Of a stretch of DNA of 64,000 nt, positions 48,490 to 58,808 are shown piece after piece; position 1 is the stretch's first letter, and every line of letters begins with the position of its first letter. A model generated the notes under the pieces. The model saw only the letters and a program-made list of their open reading frames with translations. It was not told the DNA's origin and ran no database searches. The stretch spans positions 2,666,001 through 2,730,000 of the forward strand of contig JAPYXD010000555.1 of assembly GCA_030998225.1 (NCBI GenBank), read 5' to 3'. The translations under genes were made by a program, and so were the position numbers. The DNA comes from Diplolepis rosae (taxonomy: Eukaryota; Arthropoda; Insecta; Hymenoptera; Diplolepididae).

Positions 48490-48745
48490 AACTTTATCGA
48501 CGACAGGTCATCAATATGCGTCAGTGCTCTCTAAATCTGAATCAGTCAAATTGTCACAGATTGAATCAGTGACTTACCTTTTCACTGATTCACCAGTGAA
48601 AAAATATATTTCACTGTTAAATCAGTTAATTTTTACTGAATCAATCAGTGGAATTTGACTGATTTACAGTAACCTCTTTTTACATATTTGAATCAGTCAA
48701 ATTTCACTGACAATCAGTAGATTTTTACTGATTCATATTTATAGA
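48490..48745. repeat. ATCAGT/ACTGAT-rich cluster
   Basis: About nine copies of AATCAGT or ACTGATT in both orientations within roughly 200 bp, often as GAATCAGTCAAATT. The spacing is irregular, so it is not a simple tandem array. It may be a decayed fold-back element of the family at 44157-44310. The ORF at 48443-48658 (repeated S-V-K residues) is a by-product. Confidence 0.6.
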
Positions 48746-51381
48746 GTGGATTAACATGAAATGTATAAGTATATCGTCAACGCTTGAGGAGTTTCCAACG
48801 ACACATGAGTAAAATGAGCATCGGGCGTATTATTTCAACTGGCAATGATATGGTTCTCTTAAATAAAAAAAATTCTTACCTCGAGCCTGCCATTAGTCAT
48901 CCGATACATACATACATATATATAAACAGCATACAAATACATTCACACCATTCAGTCGTAGCCAATTATATTTTTAATCACAAATAAACTTAAACATATA
49001 ACCTTACATATATAAACCTAATATCTACACTTATATATAGTACGATACGCTTTCGCCGAATCACGCACACGCTCGCTTACAATCCTCAGACATAAAACTT
49101 GGAACTTTCTTATATAATAGTGACTGTAAGAGTTATTCAAACCTTGTGAGAGTAAGTGTCGTGACTAGAGTTTTTGAGCCATACTCAAGTAAAAAATAAA
49201 TCAACTTTTTTCATAAATTGTTCATAAAATATTTTTTTTAAATTAATATAATTAATTAATTATTATAATTATGAAAGATACATGGCAGAGAGTCTCTTGA
49301 TACATGAACTAGATGCTCATCATCATCGAGCATGCAAGAGAAAAAGTTTCTAGTGAGTATGAGAAGCTTATAACCATATTTCCACAGGAGCTAACAACTA
49401 ATAATAAAGAAGGTATATTTTAAATTTTGTAAACACTTTAAACTCTTTTAATATTGTAGACTTTAATGCAATGAGATACAAAAAGCAGTACAATGATTCG
49501 TCTCAAGTACTTGTAAGCGGTCAAACTGGCAACTCTATAGAAAGAGAAAACTTCTCTGCCATGTATCTTTCGAACAGTTACAGCCAGAACTAAAAACTGT
49601 TTTGAAATTTTTTCTACATAAAAAAAAACGAGAAAATAAATAACACGCAGTTGACTCCAAAATAAATGATATTCAGTTAAATATAAAGTTTTTTGTAAAA
49701 CCATTTTTTTCGTTTTTTCTTTAGTTTCTTAAAATTATCTCAGGAACTGTATAAGATATCGAAAAAACAAAACAATCAATGGGTTCGGCGTTAAAAAACG
49801 CACCGCATATCCCCTTTATTGTTAATATAATTGCAGAATGAAATTGAGGGGCATTTAGAATTAATAATGCTACTCTAAATCGATTTTATTCATTCCGTTT
49901 CATTTTACCTTTAATTATTACCTTAATTGTTATAATTTATTTAATAACATTACATAAAACTGGTTCAAGCAACCCAATTGAACTAAATAGAAATTATTGT
50001 AAAATTGAATTCCTTGCTTTCCGTTTAAAAATTTTTTTACACCTTTTCATCATACGATATGTGATTTTTCAAAAAAATTGTTAACTCAAAAAATTCTAAA
50101 AACTTGATGTGCTGGGAAAAAACAGAGGTCAGATTTGGATTTAGCACAGAAAACTACTCTGGAAATGATATATCTTATTCCATGAATATATAGGTTATAT
50201 TATTTTGAACAGTGTAATCTACTGTACAAACTGTTTTTAACATAACGTAGTCTATCATACTTTTATTTTAATAATAAGTTCAAACCTGTCATCCGACCTT
50301 ATGATCACTGTCCGATTATTTACCAGTACATTTACCCTCTATGAATCGTCAAAACCTTAGACAGTGGATTCCATTTTCCAAGACATTTAGCATCACATTA
50401 CTCTTTAAAAGATTAGCTATTTATAAAATGATATACTTTGTATTCCTTAAAATGCGAATAATGCTACGCTTCTTATTCCTTATATCCTTATTATGGCCAT
50501 ACGGAAACCATATATATGTGACTTTAATGTCTAAATAATGTAGAAGCGGGTATTCCCTGATGAAAATTTAGGGACAAAGACTGGTATAAACTTAACGTAA
50601 GCGAATTTAGGGAAGGCTAAAAGGACAGTGGTTTGTTGGGGAATCCCTGAAATCTTTTTCGAAATTCCTGAAGCATTATCCTTTCTAAGTTATCGGACAG
50701 TTTACTCGCCATTTGGCGCTGAACGAAGGGTTCGTCTATGAAAAAGGAAAGACAGAAAGAGATAGGAGAAGATAGGACCGAATAAGACCATCTCGAGTCA
50801 CCCCATCTTCTCCAACGAATGGCCATCTGTCAGCAGATAACAAACACACGTAGGGATCATGCACTAATCTATATACATAAAGACCACTATCGCTCATATT
50901 AATTAAACTAACAATTAACAATAACTTACAATTCACAAAACTAATTGCAAGTCATTTAGTTTCATTCTTTAACACTATAATTAACTCTCTGCTTGTTCAA
51001 TATCATCCCCATTCTTGTGCAGAATGTATTTACAGAAAAAACCAGGTGTAATACTTGCGTGGATTCTGGATAGGATCTATATTTTTCCCTAGAGCTCCAT
51101 TAATATAACGGCGAATTCTAGTGTCAATTTTATATTCTACACCAGACTCTGGGAGAATGTAGCACCTGAATTTCTGTGTTTTCCGAAGTACTCATCAGGT
51201 ACAAATTTTCAATATTAAGGCCATGGCCCAAGCAGGTCATGTGACAGAAATTATATGTTAATTCAAGCATGTAAGATAACTTTTCTTGTTTATAAAATAT
51301 CTTGCTCAAAATTGGGTAAATGTATCAGAAAATAATAAGCAAAGTCTGTTAACTTTATATGAGTAAAAATTCTACAAACTT
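48746..51381. other. AT-rich non-coding stretch
   Basis: No gene recognised. A balanced patch at 50590-50870 carries overlapping ORFs with no domain. Confidence 0.4.
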
Positions 51382-51570
51382 TTACATTCTCATCATGGAT
51401 GAGAAGGTATTAGTTTTATGTGAAAAATGACTTTCGAAATTTTCATCAAATCTTTACGTTTTGAGAAGCCCTGAGTCAGAAAAAGTGGTTTTTACGAAAT
51501 TGTCTATCTGTCTGTAGTAGGTCGTATACTCGATAACTCTCGATGGAATTATCACATTGAATTGAGCTTG

Positions 51571-52098
51571 CACTGGGAAGAAAATGCTATTGAATAAAAA
51601 GCATTTCTTTCCAAAAGCCTGTATACTATGAATTCATAAAAATATACTACACTGATAGAAAGGAATGGCTGTTACAACGATATTTATGATTAATTTAACC
51701 TTACCTTATTGCTGGCATAGATACAGCAAAATGAGATTTGTATTTTAACCATCCGATTATAACTGAATAAATATGAACGAATCAACCATATTATTGGTTG
51801 CTATGGAAAAATGTATTGTTCGCCTTCCCATATTATATTTCTGATTCGACCAGTTTCACTTACAATATTTTGATTTCTGTATTCAACATCCTGCGTTGTT
51901 CAGAGAGACATATTATTTTATAAATACAATTATAAATTCTCAACCTACAACCGAATGGATAAAACTCCCGAACCATTTCTATCAGTGTACAAGAACCAAT
52001 AAATATGTTACTAATTCTATAGCATATTGATTTGAATCCGTGATATACATGCTTTTGGAAAGAAATGCTATTGATTCAATAGCATTTTTTTCTCAGTG
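51571..52098. mobile_element. MITE family C, copy 1, itself interrupted
   Basis: Termini CACTGGGAAGAAAATGCTAT and (right, reverse complement) CACTGAGAAAAAAATGCTAT; TG on both sides (51569-51570, 52099-52100). Copy 2 of the host repeat reads through the site (GAGCTTTGGCACAC), so the insertion is certain. Without the nested element at 51650-51987 and one TA it is 188 bp and aligns, inverted, with the 186-bp copy at 53559-53744. Subterminal palindrome GCTATTGAATNAAATAGC-like. Non-coding. Confidence 0.9.
51650..51987. mobile_element. MITE family E (338 bp) nested in family C
   Basis: TIRs CACTGATAGAAA at both ends; TA at 51648-51649 and 51988-51989 as 2-bp duplication. Excision restores a 188-bp family C element whose halves align with the uninterrupted copy at 53559-53744. 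No ORF. Confidence 0.88.
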
Positions 52099-52147
52099 TG
52101 GGCACACTTTATCGGAGCCGAAAAAGTAAGGACAAATTCGTTAACCA

Positions 52148-52658
52148 CACCGAAAAAATTTTTTTTCCGAGAGTCAACTATCACCCATAGTTAAGTCTAA
52201 CCTAGTTGAAATAACACGGATTCCTGTTTAAGAGAATCACGTACACACAGTTGAACAAACCAATATAAACCTTGTTACAGAGAAATAAAGAATTCTAGTT
52301 CTATTAACAATTAAATTTGATTAATATTGCTATGCTGCTATTACAAAACTCCGCTGTAAAAAGAATATCTTCTGTATTTATTACTTTTTCACTGTGTAAA
52401 CAAAAATTTATTTTTTGGCAATAATGCTTTAAAATCCACTTTTATCAATATAAATTTTGCTCTAGTAGATCATAAACGTAAAGTTGTTTATTGGTTATGT
52501 TTAATACATGCGCCTGAAAGGATTTGTCCGTCAAATCAACTTGCTTTCTTTGTTTTTCTTACTAAACTTGAACTTTGTCATTTCAACTAGGATTGCAAAG
52601 TTGGCGCCTGTCCTAACTAGGCAAAATAGTATACGGGTACAAGGAATTTTTTTCGGTG
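52148..52658. mobile_element. MITE family D (511 bp) in HINE-like copy 3
   Basis: Termini CACCGAAAAAATTTTTTTTC (left) and CACCGAAAAAAATTCC (right, reverse complement), with CA on both sides (52146-52147, 52659-52660). The empty site in copy 2 reads GTTAACCAGCCACATCC. Subterminal inverted motifs ACCTAGTTGAAAT and ATTTCAACTAGG lie inside. No ORF of note. Confidence 0.88.
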
Positions 52659-53443
52659 CAGCCATATCCAACCAAAATTTTTTTTAACAATAATATGTGA
52701 AATACGAAAAAACGTAAGAATGCAAAGTTGTTCGTTTTAAAAAGATCTACAATTTTTGTCTCACACAGTTTCTGATAAAACATATATTTTTCGTTTCAAT
52801 TCCAAAAATACGATTAAAATTCAAAAATTCCATTTTTTAGACAAAATATGTGAGATACAAAAAAAACGTTTAGATGGAAAATTATTTGCCTAAATGAGGT
52901 CTACAAATTCTCATCAAGACACTTCTCGACAGAATGGATATTTTATGTTTTGATTATAGAAATACTGTTGAAAAAATTCCATTTTTTAGCCTAAATATGT
53001 GATATGTTTATTAAAAAGTTACTGAAATGTATTCAGAAAATTGAGCGCGAAACGCGAGTGTCATGATGAGAATGTGTTCCTTAAGGCCGATAGAGCCTTA
53101 AATGAATTGAATTTTCTGTTTCGCTTAAACTGAAAAAGAAATTTAGTGAATTTGAGAAAATGTGTAATTCACATCATCTGTAATATTAAAAAATTGATTT
53201 GAGCTTCAGTATCAAATTATAAGAAATAAACTAAAATGTATGCGAAGAGCATAAAACCGAGCGCTAAGCGCGAGGTCCAAAAAGAACGGAGCAACAGAAC
53301 GATTCTTTGCTGTTTTTCTTCCATCAATGTAAACAAATAAGAGTGAGTGAAATTCCAAGTGTGGAATAGGGAAGACCGGAGTGGAATGGGACACCGAGGT
53401 AAGACGGGACGATAAATTTTGACGTAAATTATCTGGGTTTTAA

Positions 53444-53515
53444 TCCTTTGCACTCCGAACCATCCTGGACGTTACCTACGATGTCCTCTCAGAGGGGACA
53501 ACGGAGTTCAAAGGG
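53444..53515. mobile_element. Tiny piggyBac-like element, 72 bp
   Basis: TTAA at 53440-53443 and TAAA at 53516-53519 flank TCCTTTGCACTCCG and (right, reverse complement) CCCTTTGAACTCCG. Contains CCTCTCAGAGGGGACA, matching the hairpin inside the element at 11556-11832. Confidence 0.55.
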
Positions 53516-53558
53516 TAAAGATTTATTTTTTTACAAATGGGGAAAAATGAAATCACAA

Positions 53559-53744
53559 CACTGAGAAAAAAATGCTATTGAATTCATAGCATTTCTGCTA
53601 AAAGCATTTGTAGTATTGATTCAAATCAATATGTTATAAAATTGGTAGCATATGTATCAGTTTTATTGGCATATTTATTTGAATCAATAATATACATGCT
53701 TTTGCTAGAAATGCTATAGATTCAAAAGCATTTTTTTCTCAGTG
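53559..53744. mobile_element. MITE family C, copy 2 (186 bp, uninterrupted)
   Basis: Termini CACTGAGAAAAAAATGCTAT and the same from the right end; AA on both sides (53557-53558, 53745-53746) as 2-bp duplication. Reference for the interrupted copy at 51571-52098. Confidence 0.9.
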
Positions 53745-53943
53745 AAGAAATGTAGAAAGTGTATAATATAATAAAAGGAATAATCTCAAAGCCCACATAA
53801 TTTAGGTGAAAATTTACCATCCCGTCTTACCATGGTGTCCCATTTCGTCCCATCTACCCTAACTCCACACTTGGCATTTCACTTACTCTTATTTGTTTGC
53901 ATTAGTGGAAAAAGGACAGCAGAGAATCGTTCTGTCGGCCCTG

Positions 53944-55296
53944 ACTATACCTTTCCCTATTCTTTCGATATGCTATTATCTATCATTTCCTAAATTTTTA
54001 CCGATTTACTTTGAATTAAAATTTTATAAATGGGGAAAAAATCGATAGCCAGTGACTAAATTGTTCACGTGACCTGCTATCCAGAATTCATTCTAAATGT
54101 TTATTGTAGACTAATATAAAAAAAATGAAGCGTTTTGATTTAAATGAGTATAGAAGTTATTTATTTAATTTTTCAAGATAAAAACTAGAACAGAGTAATA
54201 AAAATTGAAAAACTATAAATAAAAATAAAAATTTCTTGATGTCTTCAGATTTTCCAGCTTCCTGTAGCAAATCCGATTTTTTTTCATATATATTAATTTA
54301 CGTAATTATTATATATAATTTCCGTACTTGTAAATCGAATTAAAATAATTTCCCAACTTCAATATAAATTACCTGATTTTTAGCGATTCACAGCCTTTTT
54401 ATGAAACTTTTAAAATTGATTTCTGGTTGATCATATTTAATCGTGTCCAATCTAAAAACAAGTAAAGTCTTTATATACCTATTAAAAGATAACAAGGGAT
54501 AGTGAGGAAGATAAAAAATAATAAAGGCATAATATCTATCATCCCTTTGATAGACCCTTGTGGCCAATAAATAGTTAGCCTCAGCAAACAAAACATGAAT
54601 AGGAATCAGCCACGCAATTTGAAAGAAGGTTTAAAAATAATGTACGCCTGAAGCAAGTCTAGGAAAAATTTTGTTTAAGAAAGAACGGCTATACTCTCTG
54701 TCGATGAGTGCTTGAGCTCCCCTACAGGCAAAGGTGCTTCAGACTCGTTATAACATATTAGAAAGGAGGGAAGGGAGTTCAGTTTGTTCAGAGGGTCGTA
54801 GGGATTATTAAGGCACGATTCCACTGATGCCGCCAACCACGTCCAACCTCCAGACGACTGTTGTAACCAACTTTGCCTGAGGATGTTTCGAGCAGATATC
54901 CAAACGCCACAAACCCTCTGCGACGAGAAGTCTCTCATGCCAATGTTATTGCCCGATTTTAACTCCATTCATTCCTCATATTCACTAAATAACTGGGTTC
55001 ACTCTTGCAAAATCATATTAAACATCAAGACTCCTTAAAATATGCAACTTTTATAAAAATATTTCATCAATTAATAAACTTTAAATATACCTTTAATCCG
55101 TCCCAATAAATTAAAGTATTAATCCTTTCAGACTATGATACATTTTTAATAAGCTGTGTTTCCCGTGTAGTTTTCTGTGTGGTTTCTATTGTAGTTTTCT
55201 ATGCCCAATGTTTTTATTGAATGGCTTTTGAAATTGTAAAATATCAAAATTTTGAACTTTAAAATAATTGTATCTTAAGTGATGCATCATTTATAA
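53944..55296. other. Non-coding stretch, GC-richer in 54680-54970
   Basis: No gene trusted. A 97-residue minus-strand open frame at 54675-54968 lies in the balanced part. It contains no known domain and no clear splice context. Confidence 0.35.
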
Positions 55297-56271
55297 CACA
55301 GCCCTACAAAAAAAGTGCCTTGAGCTAGAAACGTGACCCATCATTATCTATGATTTTTGACCCGCTGAACACGAATCTGAAGGCTGTTTTGTCGTGTTGT
55401 CCATAGTTTTCACATAAACTCAAAATTTTCAATTTTTGAGAAATTTTTTTTTTTTTTTCGAATTACGTGATTTTTTAAAATTAATAATAGTCAAGAAGAA
55501 TAGTTTGACGTGTTTTGTGCTAAATTGTTTAGGACAACCATTTATCAAGTTCAATAACTGCAGGCGAATTATTAAAAAAAAAAAAATTCATGTTTTTTCG
55601 AACGTTACTGTAACATTAACCAAGTTGAATTCAGCAGCAACTTCGGAACATCTTTTTAAATCGTAGGTACTGTTTAAAAAGACAGTGTATCATAATTACA
55701 ATAAAACTTCGAGTGGAATATTTCATAAAACTGCGATCAAAAGTAGAAAGCATCCTAACAACATATTGCTATAACGCTTTTTTTCTCATGTAACTGCATA
55801 AGGACTATGCGTTATGGAACTATCTAGTTAACGACCTTTATACTGCGAACAGAAGCGTAGGTGATCGACTGATATATGGAATAAGATTCTTTTGCACTTG
55901 TCAGTGATAAAGATCAAATTTCACCATGTTGTGTAATTTAAGATATAGTAACTTTAAAGTCGAAGTTCGAAACAACATGAATATCGGCATTATCAGTAAT
56001 TTTCCTGCAGTTATTGAACTTAATAAATGGTTGTCCTAAAAATGCAGCACAAAACACGTCAAACTATACTTTTTGCCTATTTTTAATTTTAAAAAATCAC
56101 GTCATTCGAAAAAAAAGAATTTTTTCTTAAAGATCGAAAATTTTAAGGTTATGTGAAAACTAGGGACAACACGATAAAACAGCCTTCACATTCGTGATCA
56201 GCGGGTCAAAATCTATAGCTAGTGATGGGTCTCGTTTCCAGCTCAAGATAATTTTTTTTTGTGGGACTGTG
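55297..56271. mobile_element. Palindromic element family J, 975 bp
   Basis: Termini CACAGCCCTACAAAAAAA and (right, reverse complement) CACAGTCCCACAAAAAAA. The arms stay similar for about 280 bp, with landmarks TGAGCTAGAAACGTGACCC, GAAGGCTGTTTTGTCGTGTT, AGTTTGACGTGTTTTGTGCT and CAACCATTTATCAAGTTCA. The flanking dinucleotides are AA and TA, so the duplication is uncertain. The 76-residue ORF at 55436-55666 lies in one arm and is not a gene. Only 7 bp separate it from the element at 56279. Confidence 0.82.
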
Positions 56272-56723
56272 TAATATATAGAATGAGGCACATAAAGTGT
56301 TACAGAGCGATAGCACTTAAAATATTGATCATATCCGAAAATGTTTCAGATAAAAGTTTCAGTGTTCGAGAAGGCCGTCATACTCGACAACCCTATTTTT
56401 TTATCGGTGGAGGCGCTGAAGCTACGTCAAGGTCAACACCACTTTTTAAAATGGAACCATGTATTTTTTTTCGATAGAATTAATACCGATTTCAAGACGA
56501 CTTCGGCGACCTACAACATAAGGTCATTCTAGTCACGCAAAGTATGAAAAAAGCCGAAAAATCATTTTCATTTCTTTTCATTTCTTTTAATTTCTTTTAA
56601 TTTCTTACCATACCCATGATAATACACATCGGTAGGGTATTGTTGACATCGGCAAAAAGTAAGCATTTTCTGTAGACATATCAGTTAGACACGCATTACC
56701 TTCTAATGTGAGTACTTTGGAAT

Positions 56724-57734
56724 GTGAAAATGAACGTTTTTCAAGAATATTTTAATATGCTGATGATGCTGGGGGAATGCCGTAAAAATTATAGAAACGC
56801 CCAAGATTTGTATGCGGCTCATTATACGGATAGGCAACAAAAATCGCACATGGCTTTTAAGCGATTGGCTGACCGTTTCTGTCGCTTCGGTACAGTGAAA
56901 CAAACACGAGTCAAACGTCGACCATATGTTAATGAAAATAATGCGGCTGCTATCTTAGGTTTTGATGTACTAAATCCACATGCGAGCAGCAGGCAAATGG
57001 GGAAAAAGAGTGGAATTAGTCAGCGATCTGTATTAAGAATCTTAAATCAACACAAGTTCCATCCGTATCGTATGTCATTACATCAGGATTCGTACGGCAA
57101 TGATTTCCTAAAACGCGTCAATTTCTGTAATTGGATTCGTAGAAAAATGCGCACAGTTGTCTCATTTTTGAGTCATGTGCTTTTTTCTGATGAAGCTAAC
57201 TTCGCAATTACGGGAAATGTGAATAGGCATAATATGCATTATCGGGCAAATGAGAATCCTCGATGGATGAGAACTATACCATTTCAACATCCGTGGTCCG
57301 TTAATTGTTGGTGCGGCATTGTCGGCGATCACGTCATTGGTCCATAATTTTTTGAAGGTCGCTTGACTGGGCAAGTTTACGCAAACTTTCTGCAAAACGT
57401 ACTGCCTCAATTAATGTAAAACGTGCCCTTGCATGTTCGCATGAACATGTGGATGCAAAAAGACGGTGCGCCACCCCATTATGTTCTGTGTTCAAGACAA
57501 GTGATGAATGAGATTTTTGACGAAAAGTGGATAGGACGAGGCGGCCCTGTAGCTTGGCCATCTCGATCGCCAAATCTAACAACACCAGATTACTTTTTAT
57601 GGGGTTTTGTCAAAGAAAGCGTAATGGCGGTAGCACCTACCATGTCTGACGACATGAAAGAAAAAATTCTCCGAGCATGTACCGAAATTACACCACAAAT
57701 GTTGGCTGAAGTCAGGCCGTGTTCGCGAGCATAG
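56724..57734 (+). pseudogene. Mariner-like DD41D transposase, two stops, C-terminus displaced
   Basis: Cut-and-paste transposase of the IS630-Tc1-mariner superfamily. ATG at 56724 (a second at 56730 is also possible) opens a frame of 336 codons with in-frame TAA at 57345-57347 (after DHVIGP, where relatives carry Y) and TAA at 57417-57419 (after LPQLM, one base from GAA). Helix-turn-helix DNA-binding part about residues 1-115 (NYRNAQDLYAAHYTDRQQ, GISQRSVLRILNQHKFHPYR). Catalytic residues by position: D156 in LFSDEANF, D247 in QKDGAPPHY, D289 in NLTTPDYFLWG. The last two are separated by 41 residues, hence DD41D. The in-frame end after MLAEVRPCSRA is artificial; the natural C-terminus is at 58380-58463. 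Only two point changes and one insertion separate it from an open frame, so inactivation is fairly recent. Confidence 0.9.
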
Positions 57735-58379
57735 GCGATAGCGGCCACTATACTTTGATCCTGTTTTGAGCTTACGCCAGATGGCGCCGAAGCATGATTT
57801 CTTAAACCTCACCCCGCTGACCACCGCACCGTAGTTATATCACCAACGATCATTAAGATTTGCTAAGATGTTAACAGATAGGAATAAACTTCGAGGTTTA
57901 ATAAAACTATGTAAGTCATTATCATTAAGTAAGTATTCGAATCGCATTGATAAACTTGCTTTTTGTGATTGCAGTTTTCTGATTAGTGCATCCTTACATA
58001 CATGGAGTATTATTATTTCAATGTATATCTTTGTAATTTTGGGACGCTTGGGTGATTATCTCTATTTGTGTTTAGCCTGACAGTACTCTGCGATACACAG
58101 TTAAAACTCCATGTATGTGAGGATGCACTCATCAGGAAACTGCAATCACAAAAAGCAAGATTATCAATACGATTCGAATAATTACTTGATAATAATTACT
58201 TACATAGGTTACATAATTTTATTTAACCTCAAAGTTTATTCCGATTTAATTATTTCCTGAATTACCTAAACATGATCTGAACAGTCATCTATTATCTTAT
58301 TTTAGGGTTTTGAGCTTACGCCAGATGGCTCTAACGAAATCTATGTTGGCCCACCACTAAAGCATTACGCGGGCATGAC
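57715..58379. other. Segment inserted near the transposase 3' end, with 23-bp direct repeat
   Basis: TTGGCTGAAGTCAG (57702-57715) and CTGGCTGAAGTTAG (58380-58393) both encode LAEVR, so coding sequence is repeated either side. Within the segment GTTTTGAGCTTACGCCAGAT GGC occurs at about 57763-57785 and again at about 58306-58328. The centre is a fold-back (57881-58254). Just upstream of 58380, CATTACGCGGGCATGACC weakly resembles ATTACACCACAAATG of the gene. The right part may therefore come from a related copy by recombination and not by simple insertion. The offset between the two LAEVR codons is 678 bp, a multiple of three. Confidence 0.65.
57881..58254. mobile_element. Fold-back MITE inside the DD41D element
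   Basis: Left arm about 57881-58004 (GGAATAAACTTCGAGGTTTA, ATTCGAATCGCATTGATAAA, CTTTTTGTGATTGCAGTTTT, CCTTACATACATGGAGT); right arm about 58106-58254 is its inverted copy (ACTCCATGTATGTGAGG, CTGCAATCACAAAAAGCAAG, TCAAAGTTTATTCC). Spacer about 100 bp. The 70-residue ORF at 57868-58080 is a by-product. Confidence 0.8.
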
Positions 58380-58463
58380 CTGGCTGAAGTTAGACGGTCT
58401 TTTCATCAGCGAATTAACAAGTGCTTACAAGTCGAGGGTCATCACTTCGAGCATCACCTGTAG
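58380..58463 (+). pseudogene. Displaced C-terminus of the DD41D transposase
   Basis: 27 codons then TAG: starts LAEVRRSFHQRINKCLQVEG and ends HHFEHHL. This is the standard C-terminal block of mariner-like transposases (R-x-RIxxC-x(3)-GGHFEH type). It lies 40 bp before the right TIR, where a transposase stop would be expected, and in the same phase as the upstream gene. Confidence 0.85.
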
Positions 58464-58808
58464 GTAGACCAAAAACAAAGTTAGTGGATCCTTTCAAAGT
58501 GATTATTCCGATATATTTCGATTTTTCGACTATTTTCATACTTTGCGTGAATAGAATGACCTTGTGTTGTAGGTCGCTGAATTCGTCCTAAAATCGGTAA
58601 TAATGTCATCGAAAAAAAATACATGGTTCCATTTAAAAAAGTGGAATTGACCTTGACGTAGCTTCAGCGCCTCCACCGATAAAAAAATAGGGTGTTCAAG
58701 TATGACGGCCTTCTCGAACACTGAAACTTTTGTCTGATACATTTTTGTACATGATCAATAGTTTGAGTGCTATATCGTTCTGTAACACTTTATGTGCCTC
58801 ATCCTGTA

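Larger units (their letters stand above)
51382..53273 (-). mobile_element. Helentron/HINE-like repeat, copy 3, split by nested insertions
   Basis: Same orientation as copy 2. It starts TTACATTCTCATCATGGATG and keeps the TCTCGATGGAATTATCACA block, then is interrupted at 51571-52098 and 52148-52658. It resumes with GCCATATCCAACC and runs on to GAGCGCGAAACGCGAG (53042-53057) and ACCGAGCGCTAAGCGCGAGG. The last CG hairpins are missing where the fold-back element at about 53277 begins. The GTCT tract is reduced to two units. Confidence 0.8.
53277..53943. mobile_element. Palindromic MITE family Q with nested elements
   Basis: Arms of about 140 bp. Left: ACAGAACGATTCTTTGCTG, AAACAAATAAGAGTGAGTG, CCAAGTGTGG, AATGGGACACCGAGGTAAGA. 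The right arm carries the complements (GAATCGTTCTGTCGG outermost). Boundary bases approximate. Its centre holds the elements at 53444-53515 and 53559-53744. It abuts and probably truncated HINE-like copy 3. The ORFs at 53212-53453 are by-products. Confidence 0.75.
56279..58806 (+). mobile_element. Mariner-like DD41D element with ~300-bp TIRs
   Basis: TA at 56277-56278 and 58807-58808 flanks long TIRs. Left begins TAGAATGAGGCACATAAAGT; right, reversed, begins CAGGATGAGGCACATAAAGT. They remain clearly similar to about 56560 and back to 58503 (landmarks AGTTTCAGTGTTCGAGAAGG, GGAGGCGCTGAAGCTACG, AAATGGAACCATGTATTTTT, CACGCAAAGTATGAAAA). The TIRs themselves give twin ORFs at 56341-56532 and 58536-58742, which are not genes. 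The transposase lies between. The 2.5-kb length exceeds that expected because about 680 bp is inserted near the 3' end of the gene. A 10-bp TTTCTTTTMA repeat (56571-56610) sits inside the left TIR boundary only. Confidence 0.9.

Noticed and set aside
54675..54968. 97-residue minus-strand ORF
   Set aside because: No recognisable domain or homologue known to me; kept only as a remark in the stretch entry.
56341..58742. Twin ORFs of 63 and 68 residues that resemble each other
   Set aside because: They are the two terminal inverted repeats of the DD41D element read on opposite strands, not a duplicated gene.
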